64,000 nt of DNA from CAVSJJ01 sp963771015 (GTDB lineage: Bacteria; Actinomycetota; Actinomycetes; Actinomycetales; Dermatophilaceae). The notes under the pieces are model-generated. The model was not told the DNA's origin. It was given only the letters and a program-made list of their open reading frames with translations, and ran no database searches. Every line of letters starts with the position of its first letter. The first letter of the stretch is position 1. Location: the NCBI GenBank assembly GCA_963771015.1, contig CAVYRN010000005.1, positions 992,001 to 1,056,000 on the forward strand. The letters are read 5' to 3'. The position numbers and the translations under genes are program-made. This document shows positions 18,073 through 26,444 of the stretch, in pieces.

Positions 18073-18672
18073 GTGCTCGGAGACCGGTTCGCGGAGGTGG
18101 TGCACGCCGCCCGCAGCGGCGACGTGGCCGCGTTCGGGGAGCTGTGGCGGGCCACCCAGCCGATGCTGCTGCGCTACCTGAGGGTCCGGGCGGGCGACCA
18201 CGCCGAGGACGTGGCCTCTCAGACGTGGATCCACGTCATCGAGGGGCTGGCGACCTTCACCGGGGACGAGCCTGGCTTCCGCCGGTGGGTCGTGACGATC
18301 GGGCGGAACACCCACATCGACCTGCTGCGCCGGCTCGGCCGTCGTCCCGAATACCCCGTGGGGGACCCCTCGGAGGTTCCCGACGAGCCGACGGGCCCGG
18401 ACCCGGCGTCCGTGGCCGAGGCGAGGATGTCGACCGCGGCGGCCCTCGAGCTCGTCCGGAGGCTGCCCCCCGAGCAGGCCGAGATGGTGACCCTGCGCAT
18501 CCTCGTCGGCATGGACGTCGCCGAGGTGGCCGCGCTGGTCGGCCGCAGCCCCGGGGCGGTCCGGGTCGCGGTCCACCGTGGGCTGAAGAGGCTGCGCGAG
18601 CAGCTTCTCGCCGAGGCACCCGGTCCGGTAACGGTTGCGCCGCCCGAGACGTTGTCTGGCCGAGATGGGTGA
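18073..18672 (+). CDS. ECF-type RNA polymerase sigma factor
   Basis: 199 residues from the GTG at 18073. Region 2 includes PMLLRYLRVRAGDHAEDVASQTWIHVIEGL with the conserved D-A-E-D-V block that contacts the -10 element and core polymerase. Region 4 is LVRRLPPEQAEMVTLRILVGMDVAEVAALVGRSPGAVRVAVHRGLKRLREQL, a clear helix-turn-helix for the -35 box. It is followed by a membrane anti-sigma-like protein 14 bp away, so activity is probably controlled by its release at the membrane. The signal is unknown. An upstream promoter candidate fits autoregulation. Confidence 0.94.
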   Translation: MLGDRFAEVVHAARSGDVAAFGELWRATQPMLLRYLRVRAGDHAEDVASQTWIHVIEGLATFTGDEPGFRRWVVTIGRNTHIDLLRRLGRRPEYPVGDPSEVPDEPTGPDPASVAEARMSTAAALELVRRLPPEQAEMVTLRILVGMDVAEVAALVGRSPGAVRVAVHRGLKRLREQLLAEAPGPVTVAPPETLSGRDG

Positions 18673-18685
18673 GAACGAGGGAACC

Positions 18686-19471
18686 ATGGCAGAGGGACCG
18701 GGGCACGAGCAGGACGCCGACCGGTGGCTCGATCATGTCCTGGACAACTCCCGACGCGCCGAGCTCGACGACGGTGACGCCGCGTTGGCCGACCTGATCG
18801 CCTCGATGACGGCCGCGCCCACCGATGCGGACCTGACCGGCTTCGACGAGGCGATCTCCGCCTTCGTCGCCGCCCGCGGTGCACAGCAGGCGGCCCCCGC
18901 TCCCGGCCCCGGTCTGCTGCGGCGTCTGCTGGCCCGTCCCGCGGCGGTCGTGGCGGCAGCCGGCGCGGTCGTCCTCGCCGGCGGGATGACTGCGGCGGCC
19001 TACACCGGTGTCCTGCCCGAGCCCTTGCAGAACCTCGCTCACCGGACCATCCACGCCCCCGCGCACAACCGTTCCGGCCCGACGGCCACGGCCACCGGGC
19101 CGGGGATCTCACCCGGGGCCACCGGCGCCGAGCGTCACGGCCCGGCGTCGACCGGGTCGCCGTCGGTGCACCCTGGCGGCTCGCCCACCCCCGGACCGGA
19201 CGCGACCGGCCCGGCCGCACTGGGCCTGTGCCGGGCGTTCCTGCGCGGCGAGCTCGCCGCGGGGTCGACGGCATACCACTCCCTCGAGGTCGCGGCCGGG
19301 GACCCGGGCATCGCCGCATACTGCGACACCGTCGTCCACACGACGCCGGGGCAACAGCACCCGTCGGGCACGCACGCACCCGAGCGCCCATCCGCGCCGC
19401 CGACCTGGCACCCGTCACCGACGACCCACCCCGTCAGCCCGCCGAGTACGACGCCGCCGCCCCACCCCTGA
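18686..19471 (+). CDS. Putative membrane anti-sigma factor with duplicated extracytoplasmic domain
   Basis: About 261 residues from the ATG at 18686, preceded by GAGGGA; an ATG at 18665 overlapping the sigma stop is an alternative. The acidic N-terminal 70 residues (ADRWLDHVLDNSRRAEL... DLTGFDEAISAF) should be cytoplasmic and bind the sigma factor. There is no HxxxCxxC zinc motif, so it is not a ZAS-type anti-sigma. One membrane helix (AAVVAAAGAVVLAGGMTAAAY) follows. Outside lies the domain shared with the product of 17391-17939, with two Cys (GLCRAF and AAYCDT), then a Pro/Thr/Ser-rich tail. Assignment rests on position after the sigma gene and topology. Confidence 0.8.
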   Translation: MAEGPGHEQDADRWLDHVLDNSRRAELDDGDAALADLIASMTAAPTDADLTGFDEAISAFVAARGAQQAAPAPGPGLLRRLLARPAAVVAAAGAVVLAGGMTAAAYTGVLPEPLQNLAHRTIHAPAHNRSGPTATATGPGISPGATGAERHGPASTGSPSVHPGGSPTPGPDATGPAALGLCRAFLRGELAAGSTAYHSLEVAAGDPGIAAYCDTVVHTTPGQQHPSGTHAPERPSAPPTWHPSPTTHPVSPPSTTPPPHP

Positions 19472-19515
19472 GCCGCGCGTCCGCCACCTCCCCTTCGAGC
19501 AGCGGCCACGCCCCC

Positions 19516-19629
19516 AACCTCTGCTAGCAGAGGTTGGGCCACTCAGCAGAAGGCGGGACCTCTGCTGAGTCACCTCACGTCTGCTAGCAGAGGCTCGGGT
19601 AAGTCATCGAACCTCTGCTAGCAGAGGTT
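19516..19629. repeat. CTGCTAGCAG composite palindrome element, locus 2
   Basis: Perfect AACCTCTGCTAGCAGAGGTT at 19516-19535 and 19610-19629, and a degenerate copy with core CTGCTAGCAG at 19581-19590. A hairpin ACTCAGCAGA (19541-19550) / TCTGCTGAGT (19561-19570) lies between the first and second. Order and spacing match 12926-13005. It separates the anti-sigma gene from the glutaredoxin promoter. Confidence 0.88.
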
Positions 19630-19654
19630 CGGGGAAGGGGGGCCGTGGGACATC

Positions 19655-19674
19655 GCATACCCCCATGGGTATGC
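19655..19674. promoter_or_regulatory. CsoR/CstR-type operator, GCATACCCCCATGGGTATGC
   Basis: Inverted repeat with arms GCATACCC and GGGTATGC, 25 bp before the glutaredoxin start. The TACCC...GGGTA form is typical of CsoR-family sites (copper or persulfide sensing). The second such site is at 33426-33441. Confidence 0.7.
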
Positions 19675-19698
19675 TGTTCCTCCGGAAAGGAGACATCC

Positions 19699-19965
19699 AT
19701 GGCCCCCGCGTCGAACGAGCGCACGCACCGCGTCCTTGTCTTCACCACCCCCACCTGCCCGTGGTGCGTCCGGGTGAAGAAGTACCTCCGCGAGCGGCAC
19801 GTGCCGTTCCGCGAGATCGACGTCGCGCGCGACCAGAAGGCCGCGCGTGACCTCGTCCGGCGCACCGGGCAGATGGGCGTCCCCGTCGTCGAGATCGACG
19901 GCAAGCCGATCATCGGCTTCGACAGGCCGAGGATCGACAAGCTGCTCGGCCTCACCCGCCGCTGA
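19699..19965 (+). CDS. Glutaredoxin-like / mycoredoxin-type protein
   Basis: 88 residues from the ATG at 19699, with a strong GGAAAGGAGA ribosome binding site. The active site is CPWC in TTPTCPWCVRVKKYLRER. The glutathione/mycothiol-fold markers are present: GVPVVEIDGKPIIGFDRPRIDKLL, with the cis-Pro in VPVV and the GFD block. Actinobacteria lack glutathione, so mycothiol or a thioredoxin-type partner is likely (family knowledge). The CsoR-like operator upstream points to induction by copper or reactive sulfur rather than oxygen. It is followed 108 bp later by the GroES-like gene. Confidence 0.92.
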   Translation: MAPASNERTHRVLVFTTPTCPWCVRVKKYLRERHVPFREIDVARDQKAARDLVRRTGQMGVPVVEIDGKPIIGFDRPRIDKLLGLTRR

Positions 19966-20073
19966 GCGTCCAGCCGCGGTCCCGCCCCGGGCGGCATCCC
20001 GTCGCCCCTCGGACCCCGGCGGCGGCCGGTCGGCACCACCCCCCATCCCCACGTCTGGAAAGGCCCACCAGCC

Positions 20074-20358
20074 ATGAGCGAATCGGTCCAGCCCCTAGGT
20101 GCGCGCGTCCTCATCGAGGTGCTCGACGAGGACAGCGTCACCGCGAGCGGCATCGTCATCCCCGACACTGCCAAGGAGAAGCAGCAGAAGGGGCTCGTCG
20201 CCGCCGTCGGGGACGACGAGGACCTCATCACGGTGTCCGTGGGCGAGAAGGTCCTCTTCCCGACGTACACCGGAACCGACTTGAGGCTGGACGGCAAGGA
20301 CTACCTCATCATCGACGCCACCGAGCTGCTCGCCGTTCTCGGCCGCTCCGCTCCCTAG
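20074..20358 (+). CDS. Orphan GroES-like (Cpn10) co-chaperone
   Basis: 94 residues. It begins VQPLGARVLIEVLDEDS and has TASGIVIPDTAKEKQQKGLVAAVGD, the mobile loop (GIVIP) and the strand following it in GroES. The end, YLIIDATELLAVL, also matches. The segment between KGLVAAVGD and GEKVLF is short and acidic (DEDLITVSV), where canonical GroES has a longer GPGR...-type roof region, so the top of the dome may differ. There is no groEL next to it, unlike the usual groESL operon. It may be a second GroES used with a stress-type GroEL or with another partner. It converges on the LuxR gene. Confidence 0.88.
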   Translation: MSESVQPLGARVLIEVLDEDSVTASGIVIPDTAKEKQQKGLVAAVGDDEDLITVSVGEKVLFPTYTGTDLRLDGKDYLIIDATELLAVLGRSAP

Positions 20359-20374
20359 CCTCGGCGAGCACCGT

Positions 20375-20403
20375 CCCGCCGGGCCGCGCGTCGGTGCGGC
20401 GGG
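20375..20403. terminator. Candidate bidirectional terminator
   Basis: CCCGCCG can pair with GCGGCGGG across a short loop between the convergent GroES-like and LuxR-type genes. Weak evidence because the whole region is GC-rich. Confidence 0.4.
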
Positions 20404-20405
20404 GC

Positions 20406-21524
20406 CTACCCGTGCGAGGCGAACCAGCCGTTGGGCCCGATGTCGGTACCGAGTCGGGGGACGTACTGGTCGAAGTAGATCCGCGCGATGAGCTCTCGTC
20501 GGCTGCTGACGTCGGCCTTGCCGAAGACCGACTTCAGGTGGTCCTGGACGGTGTACGTCGACAGGTGCAGCGTGGCGGCCATCTCCTTGGTGTCGACGCC
20601 CTGGAGGACGAGCTGGGTCACCGCCCGCTCCCGGGGAGTGAGGTCGAAGGCTGCCACGACGAGCGGCACGATCTCTGGTGGCCGGGCCTCGTCGATCGTC
20701 ACCACGACGTCCCCGTCGGCATCACCGCGCGGGCTGAGCGGGGTCGCGTGAAGCACGAGCCACATCCCGCTGCGGGATCGGAGCCGGCACCGCGGTGGCC
20801 GGTCGGTCTCGCCGGCCGCGAAGCGTCGCGCCGCGGCCACGAGCGCCGAGACGACCCCGTCCGGGCGGCTGATCGTCTCGGAGGCCTTGAGGTCGGCGAG
20901 CCGATCCTCGGCCCCGGCGCTGACCTGCTGGACGGTGTCGTCGGCACCGACGATGATGACCGCCGGGCCGCTCGGCCGGGCCGCACCGGTCGCCGCGAGA
21001 GCCACGAGCAGCCCCGCCCGCGCCCCGGCCGAGAGTGACCGCGAGAGGGCGGCGAGCAGACCGATCTCGTCCTCGGTGAAGGGCCCGTCGCCCTCCTCGC
21101 GGAACAGCGCCAACCCGCCCCAGGTGTCGCCGCGGTCGCGCATGACGACGCGGGCCTCGTCGGCATAGCCGAAATGCGGCCGCATGAAGTCGCTCATCCG
21201 GGCCGACCGCATCGGCTTGCCCTCGGTCCAGGCGTGCAGGCCCATCGCCGTGACGCCCTGGCGGACGAGCTCGGTGTAGGCCGTCTCCTCGGCCCAGCCG
21301 AACTCGACGACGCCCCACTCGTGGTCGTGGTCGTCCCGTCCGCGCAGGTCGCCGTACTTGTGCGACCCGGTGAGCAGGAGAGTGCTCGGGTCGAAGGTCC
21401 CGACGCAGGCGGCGACATGGGGGATGGCCCGCTCTACCGACGCGACGGCCTCGCCGAAGAAGGTGTCGACGTCGAGGCCGGCTCGCGCGACGACCTCGAC
21501 GTCACGGAGCACGCGTTGCGCCAT
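20406..21524 (-). CDS. LuxR-type helix-turn-helix regulator with N-terminal sensory region
   Basis: About 372 residues from the ATG at 21524. The C-terminus is a LuxR HTH: LTPRERAVTQLVLQGVDTKEMAATLHLSTYTVQDHLKSVFGKADVSSRRELIARI. The N-terminal 290 residues look like a GAF-type sensor followed by a PAS-like segment (AVIIVGADDTVQQVSAGAEDRLADLKA), as in many actinobacterial orphan regulators. No receiver Asp set is apparent, so it probably responds to a small molecule. It is divergent from an FAD-linked oxidase; a palindrome CCCACA-AA-TGTGGG lies between them and may be its site. Confidence 0.9.
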   Translation of the reverse strand: MAQRVLRDVEVVARAGLDVDTFFGEAVASVERAIPHVAACVGTFDPSTLLLTGSHKYGDLRGRDDHDHEWGVVEFGWAEETAYTELVRQGVTAMGLHAWTEGKPMRSARMSDFMRPHFGYADEARVVMRDRGDTWGGLALFREEGDGPFTEDEIGLLAALSRSLSAGARAGLLVALAATGAARPSGPAVIIVGADDTVQQVSAGAEDRLADLKASETISRPDGVVSALVAAARRFAAGETDRPPRCRLRSRSGMWLVLHATPLSPRGDADGDVVVTIDEARPPEIVPLVVAAFDLTPRERAVTQLVLQGVDTKEMAATLHLSTYTVQDHLKSVFGKADVSSRRELIARIYFDQYVPRLGTDIGPNGWFASHG

Positions 21525-21575
21525 GAGAGTTAGGCCCACCTCACCAGTGTGCAGGCGACGAGGCGCGATGACCAT

Positions 21576-21589
21576 CCCACAAATGTGGG
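21576..21589. promoter_or_regulatory. Palindrome CCCACA-AA-TGTGGG, likely LuxR-regulator site
   Basis: A perfect 6-bp inverted repeat with 2-bp spacer midway in the 212-bp divergent promoter region of the LuxR and FAD-oxidase genes. Confidence 0.6.
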
Positions 21590-21736
21590 GGGTGGGCCGA
21601 CTCACATCGGTGGGTCCCGAAGTCCCCGGCGGCGCGGGATGGTGCCGAGGGTCCACCGGCCGTGACGCTGTGGTGGACGGAGACGCCAGAACCACACGGC
21701 GCCAACGGAATCCGACTCTTCTCGAAGGGACCCATC

Positions 21737-23188
21737 ATGACCATCGACACCCACCACGAGGTAGCCACCGCGGCGTCGGGCCGCGCCACCGCCCTGCGCG
21801 AGCGCTGCGGCGACCTCATTGTCATCCCCGGCGACGCGGCATACGACCAGGCGCGAATGCCGTGGAACGTCGCCGTCGACCAGCGCCCCGCAGCAGTGGG
21901 TATGCCGCGGACGGCCCAGGACGTCCAGGCGATCGTCCGCGCGGCAGCGGCACTCGGGCTGCGGGTCGCCCCGCAGAGTACGGGACACGCCGCCGGCGTT
22001 CTCACGCAGCACGACCTGAGCGACGTCATCCTCCTCAAGACCACCGCCCTCGACGGCGTCGCCATCGACGCTGACAGCCGGATCGCCCACCTCGGCGGCG
22101 GCGCCGAGTGGCAGGACGTCGTCGAGGCGGCCGCGGCGCACGGACTGGCCGCTCAGCACGGGTCCTCGCCCGACGTCGGGGTGGCGGGCTACCTGCTGGG
22201 CGGCGGGCTGAGCTGGTACGCCCGGTCCAAGGGCCTGGCCGCCAACGACATCGTCGCCGTCGAGCTCGTCACGGCCGACGGGGAGCTCATCCGGGCCAGC
22301 GCCCACGAGCACCAGGAGCTGTTCTGGGCGCTACGCGGCGGCGGCGGGAACTTCGGCGTCGTCACCGGGTTCCAGCTGCGGCTGCACGAGATCACCGACG
22401 TCTATGCCGGACTGTTCCTGTGGGGCATCGAGAACCTCGATCCGGTGCTGCGGCACTGGGTCGCCTGGGGCGCCGGGGCCCCTGACGAGGTGACAACCTC
22501 GCTGCGGGTGATGCGCTTCCCACCGCTGCCCGAGCTGCCGCCGTTCCTTCGGGGCCGGCAGGTCGTCGTCGTCGACGGCGCCGTCCTCGCGGAGGATGAG
22601 TGGGGCGCCGAGCTCGTGGCCGGCTTCCGGACGTTGGCTCCGGAGATGGACACCTGGGGTCGGATGCCGGCGGCTGCGCTGAGCCGGCTGCACATGGACC
22701 CCGAGGGGCCGACCCCCTCGGTCGGCAGCGGAACGCTGCTCTGCGACTTGGACGAGGCGGGGATCCGGGCGTTCGTCGATGCCGTCGGCCCGGGCGCCGA
22801 GACCTCACTGCTCATGGCCGAGCTGCGTCAGCTCGGCGGTGCGGTGAGCCGTCCGGTTCCGGGAGGCGGCGTCGTCAACCGGATCGACGCCGCCTACGTC
22901 GCCTTCTTCGTCGCCGTCGCGGCGACCCGGGAGCTCGCGGTGGCCGGCCGGGTCGACGCCGAGCGGGCGCGAGGGGCCCTGGCGCCGTGGGAGACCGGGC
23001 GGAACTTCCTCAACCTCGCCGAGCGCCCCGTCGACCCGCGGACCGCCTACGGGCACGACGCGTGGGTCCGGCTCACCCGGATGCGCGAGCAGGTCGACCC
23101 GGCCGGAATGTTCCTCGCCAACCACGCCGTCCCGGTACCCGGGACGGCCACGGAGCCCCGACGAGCACGCGCTGAGGGCAGCCACTGA
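21737..23188 (+). CDS. FAD-linked oxidase, berberine-bridge/6-hydroxynicotine-oxidase-like
   Basis: 483 residues. The PCMH-type FAD domain is seen as AVGMPRTAQDVQAIVRAAAALGLRVAPQSTGHAAG, where the His would carry the covalent FAD link. GVAGYLLGGGLSWYARSKGLAANDIVAVELVTADGELIRAS follows, the second conserved block. Where bicovalent members have a Cys before GVGG, this protein has SSPDVGV, so only one covalent bond is expected. The C-terminus carries the expected N-x-x-x-P-type end. Substrates of the family range from sugars to alkaloids; none can be named. Start at 21737 follows a GAAGGGA ribosome site. It is probably controlled by the divergent LuxR-type protein. Confidence 0.88.
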   Translation: MTIDTHHEVATAASGRATALRERCGDLIVIPGDAAYDQARMPWNVAVDQRPAAVGMPRTAQDVQAIVRAAAALGLRVAPQSTGHAAGVLTQHDLSDVILLKTTALDGVAIDADSRIAHLGGGAEWQDVVEAAAAHGLAAQHGSSPDVGVAGYLLGGGLSWYARSKGLAANDIVAVELVTADGELIRASAHEHQELFWALRGGGGNFGVVTGFQLRLHEITDVYAGLFLWGIENLDPVLRHWVAWGAGAPDEVTTSLRVMRFPPLPELPPFLRGRQVVVVDGAVLAEDEWGAELVAGFRTLAPEMDTWGRMPAAALSRLHMDPEGPTPSVGSGTLLCDLDEAGIRAFVDAVGPGAETSLLMAELRQLGGAVSRPVPGGGVVNRIDAAYVAFFVAVAATRELAVAGRVDAERARGALAPWETGRNFLNLAERPVDPRTAYGHDAWVRLTRMREQVDPAGMFLANHAVPVPGTATEPRRARAEGSH

Positions 23189-23296
23189 GGCCGGCCGAGT
23201 CGGTGCGCCGCCGGGCCCCCACACGGCCCCCACCCCGGCGTAGCCTGCCGGAAGGTCGGGGCAACGGCGCCCCGGGCACAACGATGGGAGACCCTC

Positions 23297-24967
23297 ATGA
23301 GACGCCCCTTCGCGTTGACCGCGCTGGTCGCGGCGATCACTCTCGCGGTCCCGGCGGCCGCCCTCGGCGCGGCGGGCGACGTCCAGGCCAACAACCCCCA
23401 GGTCGCCGGGGACCCCGCCTCGAACACGACGGCCGTCTTCCCGACGAACAAGCAGAATGAGCCGACGATCGCCGTCAACCCGGTCCACCCGTCCTACCTC
23501 ATCGCCGGGTCCAACGACGAGCAGCGCCAGCCTCCGTGCGGCCCTGGCCCGGTCCGCGGCGATGTGCCGGCGTCCGACTGCTCGTTCTACCCGGGCGTCG
23601 GGACCTCCGGGATCTACCTCTCCAGCGATGGCGGGAGCTCGTGGACGAACAACGGCCTCCTCGACGACCAGCCCTCGTGGGCAGGGTCGGGCGTCATCTC
23701 CGATGGCGACCCGGTCATCGCCTACGGCCCGAAGCCGGACGGCCACGGCGGCTTCTCCTACGCCGACGGCGCCCGGGCGTACTACGCCAGCCTGGCGACG
23801 GTGACCACGATGAAGGGCTACGAGTACGTCATCGTGGCCTACTCCGACGACAACGGCGCGACCTGGTCCGCCCCGGTCATCGGGACGACCCGGACCAACG
23901 CCGCCCAGTTCAACGACAAGAACTGGCTCACCGTGGACGACAACCAGGCGAGCCCGTACTTCGGCCGGGCGTACCTCACCTGGACGGCATTCCGCTCGGC
24001 GACCTTCACCGGCTACGGCAACGAACCCACGATGGTCTCGGTCTCGACCGACGGCGGCGCGTCCTTCGGCGCGCCCAAGCAGCTGTCACCGGCCGGCAAC
24101 AACGGCACCGGCAACGGCCGCCAGGGCACCTCGAGCACGACCGGCCCCGACGGCACCGTCTACGTCGCCTTCGAGCAGGGCACGTCCCAGGTCGTCACCG
24201 TCTCGCGCGACGGCGGCAAGAAGTGGACCCGGCCGATGACGATCGGCCCGGTCGCCGACATCGCGGACCCGATCCCCGGGGCCAACTTCCGCACCGACAG
24301 CTTCCCCATCATCGCCGCCGACCCGCGGCCGGGGCGGACCCGCGTGTATGCCGCCTGGACGACCCGGACGGCGGACGGGGGACGGCTCGTCCTCACGATG
24401 TCGACCGACCTCGGTCGGTCCTGGAGTGACCCGGCGACGCTGAGCAGCGCCGCCGAGGGCTATGCCTTCTTCCCGGGCATGGATGTCGCGCCCAATGGCC
24501 GGGTCGACCTGGCCTTCCAGGGCCTGAAGACCGACGACCCGTCGACCTTCGGCACGGGCAACGCGTCGATCGACGCCTACTACCTGGTCTCGCACGACGG
24601 CGGGTTCACGTGGCCGACCCCGGAGAGGGTGTCGAGCGCGTCGAGCGACCCGGCGGTGAGCGCCCAGAACAACCTGGCGCGCCAGTTCTGGGGTGACTAC
24701 AACACCCTCGTGTCGGGGCTGGGTGGCGCGTGGTTCATCTACACCGACTCCCGCAACGGGGTGGGGTGCCCCGCGGTCGACGCCTACCAGGGCTACCTCG
24801 CCGAGAACGGGCTCGCCGTGGGCGAGGAGCGGGAGAGTGGCAAGGACACCGGGAACGCCGGGAAGCATGACCCGACCGACCCCTCGGTCAAGCCGGCGCC
24901 GCCGGTCGACTGTCCGGACCAGTTCGGCAACACCGATGTCTACGTCTCGGTGATCAGCGCCGGCTGA
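23297..24967 (+). CDS. Secreted sialidase-like (BNR/Asp-box) beta-propeller protein
   Basis: 556 residues with a clear signal peptide (residues 1-25, ending around ALGAAG). Six Asp-box type repeats are visible: SSDGGSSW, SDDNGATW, STDGGASF, SRDGGKKW, STDLGRSW and SHDGGFTW, which fits a six-bladed propeller. The catalytic Arg triad, Tyr and Glu of true sialidases are not obvious, so it may bind or hydrolyse another glycan or be a non-enzymatic propeller. No membrane anchor is seen. It is monocistronic, with a repeat hairpin just after the stop. Confidence 0.87.
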   Translation: MRRPFALTALVAAITLAVPAAALGAAGDVQANNPQVAGDPASNTTAVFPTNKQNEPTIAVNPVHPSYLIAGSNDEQRQPPCGPGPVRGDVPASDCSFYPGVGTSGIYLSSDGGSSWTNNGLLDDQPSWAGSGVISDGDPVIAYGPKPDGHGGFSYADGARAYYASLATVTTMKGYEYVIVAYSDDNGATWSAPVIGTTRTNAAQFNDKNWLTVDDNQASPYFGRAYLTWTAFRSATFTGYGNEPTMVSVSTDGGASFGAPKQLSPAGNNGTGNGRQGTSSTTGPDGTVYVAFEQGTSQVVTVSRDGGKKWTRPMTIGPVADIADPIPGANFRTDSFPIIAADPRPGRTRVYAAWTTRTADGGRLVLTMSTDLGRSWSDPATLSSAAEGYAFFPGMDVAPNGRVDLAFQGLKTDDPSTFGTGNASIDAYYLVSHDGGFTWPTPERVSSASSDPAVSAQNNLARQFWGDYNTLVSGLGGAWFIYTDSRNGVGCPAVDAYQGYLAENGLAVGEERESGKDTGNAGKHDPTDPSVKPAPPVDCPDQFGNTDVYVSVISAG

Positions 24968-24980
24968 AACCGCACAACCA

Positions 24981-25033
24981 CCGGTTCGAGGTATTCCGAG
25001 ACCCCCAGACGGGACCGGAATACCTCGAACCGG
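24981..25033. repeat. Intergenic hairpin, GGTTCGAGGTATTCC family, copy B
   Basis: CCGGTTCGAGGTATTCC (24981-24997) pairs perfectly with GGAATACCTCGAACCGG (25017-25033). The 19-nt loop is in the opposite orientation to copy A. It lies between convergent genes. Confidence 0.85.
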
Positions 25034-25061
25034 CGGGGGCCGAGGGCGGTACCGACCGGGG

Positions 25062-25448
25062 TCAGGCGGTACCGACCGGCCCCTCGCCGAGCTCCTCGGC
25101 GCGGTCGGCGACCCAGGTCAGAAGCGGGACGAGCAGCTCGGCGAGCTCGTGGCCACTCTCGGTGAGGCTGTAGTCGACCCTCGGGGGGATGACCGGCTTG
25201 GCGTCCCGGTGGACGAACCCGTCGCGCTCAAGGGTCTTCAGGGTCTGGGCGAGCATCTTCTCGCTCACCCCCTGAGCCCGGCGGCGCAGCTCGCTCCACC
25301 GATGCGGACCGTCGGCCAGCGAGACGAGGACGAGGAAGCCCCACTTGCTCGTCACGTGGTCGAGCAGGACCCGGCTGGGGCAGCCGGCGGGGAGGACCCC
25401 GTCCGGGTACCGCTCGCCCAGCGGGCGGAGGGGGGTACTTACGCTCAT
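25062..25448 (-). CDS. HxlR-family transcriptional regulator
   Basis: 128 residues. GCPSRVLLDHVTSKWGFLVLVSLADGPHRWSELRRRAQGVSEKMLAQTLKTLERDGFVHRDAKPVIPPRVDYSLTESGHELAELL is the standard HxlR winged-helix, with the conserved SKWG...L...L..G..R...L...GVSEKML core. A Cys near residue 20 (AGCPSR) is at the position where redox-sensing members such as HypR and YodB have theirs, so it may sense electrophiles or oxidants. It is divergent from an NmrA-like reductase, and a 25-bp imperfect palindrome lies immediately upstream of its start. Confidence 0.93.
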   Translation of the reverse strand: MSVSTPLRPLGERYPDGVLPAGCPSRVLLDHVTSKWGFLVLVSLADGPHRWSELRRRAQGVSEKMLAQTLKTLERDGFVHRDAKPVIPPRVDYSLTESGHELAELLVPLLTWVADRAEELGEGPVGTA

Positions 25449-25451
25449 GCC

Positions 25452-25476
25452 AGTACCTTACTTGAAAGTGCGTACT
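25452..25476. promoter_or_regulatory. HxlR-type operator (imperfect 25-bp inverted repeat)
   Basis: Outer arms AGTAC and GTACT, inner arms ACTT and AAGT, centred on GA. It lies just upstream of the HxlR ATG at 25448 and would also control the divergent reductase. AT-rich for this genome. Confidence 0.65.
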
Positions 25477-25549
25477 CTCTCCTGGGAAGCATCGACCCGG
25501 GGTCGCGGTTGGTCGTGGGTGACGCCATCCGACCCTGAGAGGACCACCC

Positions 25550-26431
25550 ATGACCTACGTCGTCACCGGAGCCACCGGACACCTCGGCCACCTCGCCGTC
25601 GAGGCGCTCCTCGACCGCGGCGTCGCTGCCGACGCCATCCTCGCCACCGGGCGCGACACCGAGCGGATCGCCGACCTGGCCGCCCAGGGGGTCCGGGTCC
25701 GGCGGGTCGACTACACCGACCCGGAGTCGCTCCGCGGCCTCTTCGCCGCTGGCGACCGGGTGCTCTTCGTCTCCAGCAGCGAGGTCGGCGCGCGGGTCCA
25801 GCAGCACCGCAACCTCATCGACGCGGCGCGGGACGCCGGGGTGGGCCTGCTCGCCTACACGAGCATCGCGCACGCCGACCACACCCCGATGCTGCTCGCC
25901 CAGGAGCACCTGGCCACCGAGCAGGCGATCGCCGGGTCCGGCGTGCCGTTCGCCCTGCTCCGCAACAGCTGGTACCTGGAGAACTACACGGCCCAGGTCG
26001 GCACCTTCCTCGAGCACGGTGCCGTGCTCGGCAGCGCCCGCGACGGCCGGGTCAGTGCGGCGACCCGTGCGGACTATGCCGAGGCCGGGGCCGCGGTACT
26101 CGTCGCCGACGGCCAGGCCGGTGCGGTGTACGAGCTGGGGGGCGACCTGGGCTTCACCCTCGCCGAGCTCGCGGCCGCCGTCGGCCAGGCCGCCGCGCGT
26201 CCGGTCGCCTACCGGGAGCTACCGGCTCAGGCCTATGCCGAGGTCCTCGTCCAGGCCGGCCTGCCCGAGCCGTATGCCGCGATCCTCGCCGACTCCGACC
26301 TCGGGATCGCCCGCGGCGACCTCTTCGTCGACACCGGAGACCTCGCTCGGCTCATCGGCCGGCCCACCACCTCGATGCCGGATGCGGTTCGCGAGGCGGT
26401 CGACGCCCTGGGGCTGACCTCGCAGGGGTAG
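25550..26431 (+). CDS. NmrA/SDR-type NAD(P)H:quinone oxidoreductase
   Basis: 293 residues. The N-terminal TYVVTGATGHLGHLAVEALLDRG holds the GATGxLG dinucleotide motif. VRVRRVDYTDPESLRGLFAAGDRVLFVSSSEVG and LRNSWYLENY are typical of QOR2/YtfG-like atypical SDRs that reduce quinones or azo dyes. It lacks the catalytic YxxxK in the classic place, as expected for NmrA-type proteins. The HxlR gene faces away from it across the palindrome. HxlR plus quinone reductase pairs are commonly electrophile-response units (family knowledge). Confidence 0.9.
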   Translation: MTYVVTGATGHLGHLAVEALLDRGVAADAILATGRDTERIADLAAQGVRVRRVDYTDPESLRGLFAAGDRVLFVSSSEVGARVQQHRNLIDAARDAGVGLLAYTSIAHADHTPMLLAQEHLATEQAIAGSGVPFALLRNSWYLENYTAQVGTFLEHGAVLGSARDGRVSAATRADYAEAGAAVLVADGQAGAVYELGGDLGFTLAELAAAVGQAAARPVAYRELPAQAYAEVLVQAGLPEPYAAILADSDLGIARGDLFVDTGDLARLIGRPTTSMPDAVREAVDALGLTSQG

Positions 26432-26444
26432 GCCCCCGTCACAA

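Noticed and set aside
19516..19629. CRISPR-like repeats
   Set aside because: Repeats are palindromic, irregularly spaced, and have no unique spacers of constant length or cas genes.
24981..25033. tRNA-like T-arm words (GGTTCGA) in the hairpin family
   Set aside because: The arms simply pair with each other as a long hairpin; no acceptor stem, anticodon loop or CCA is present.
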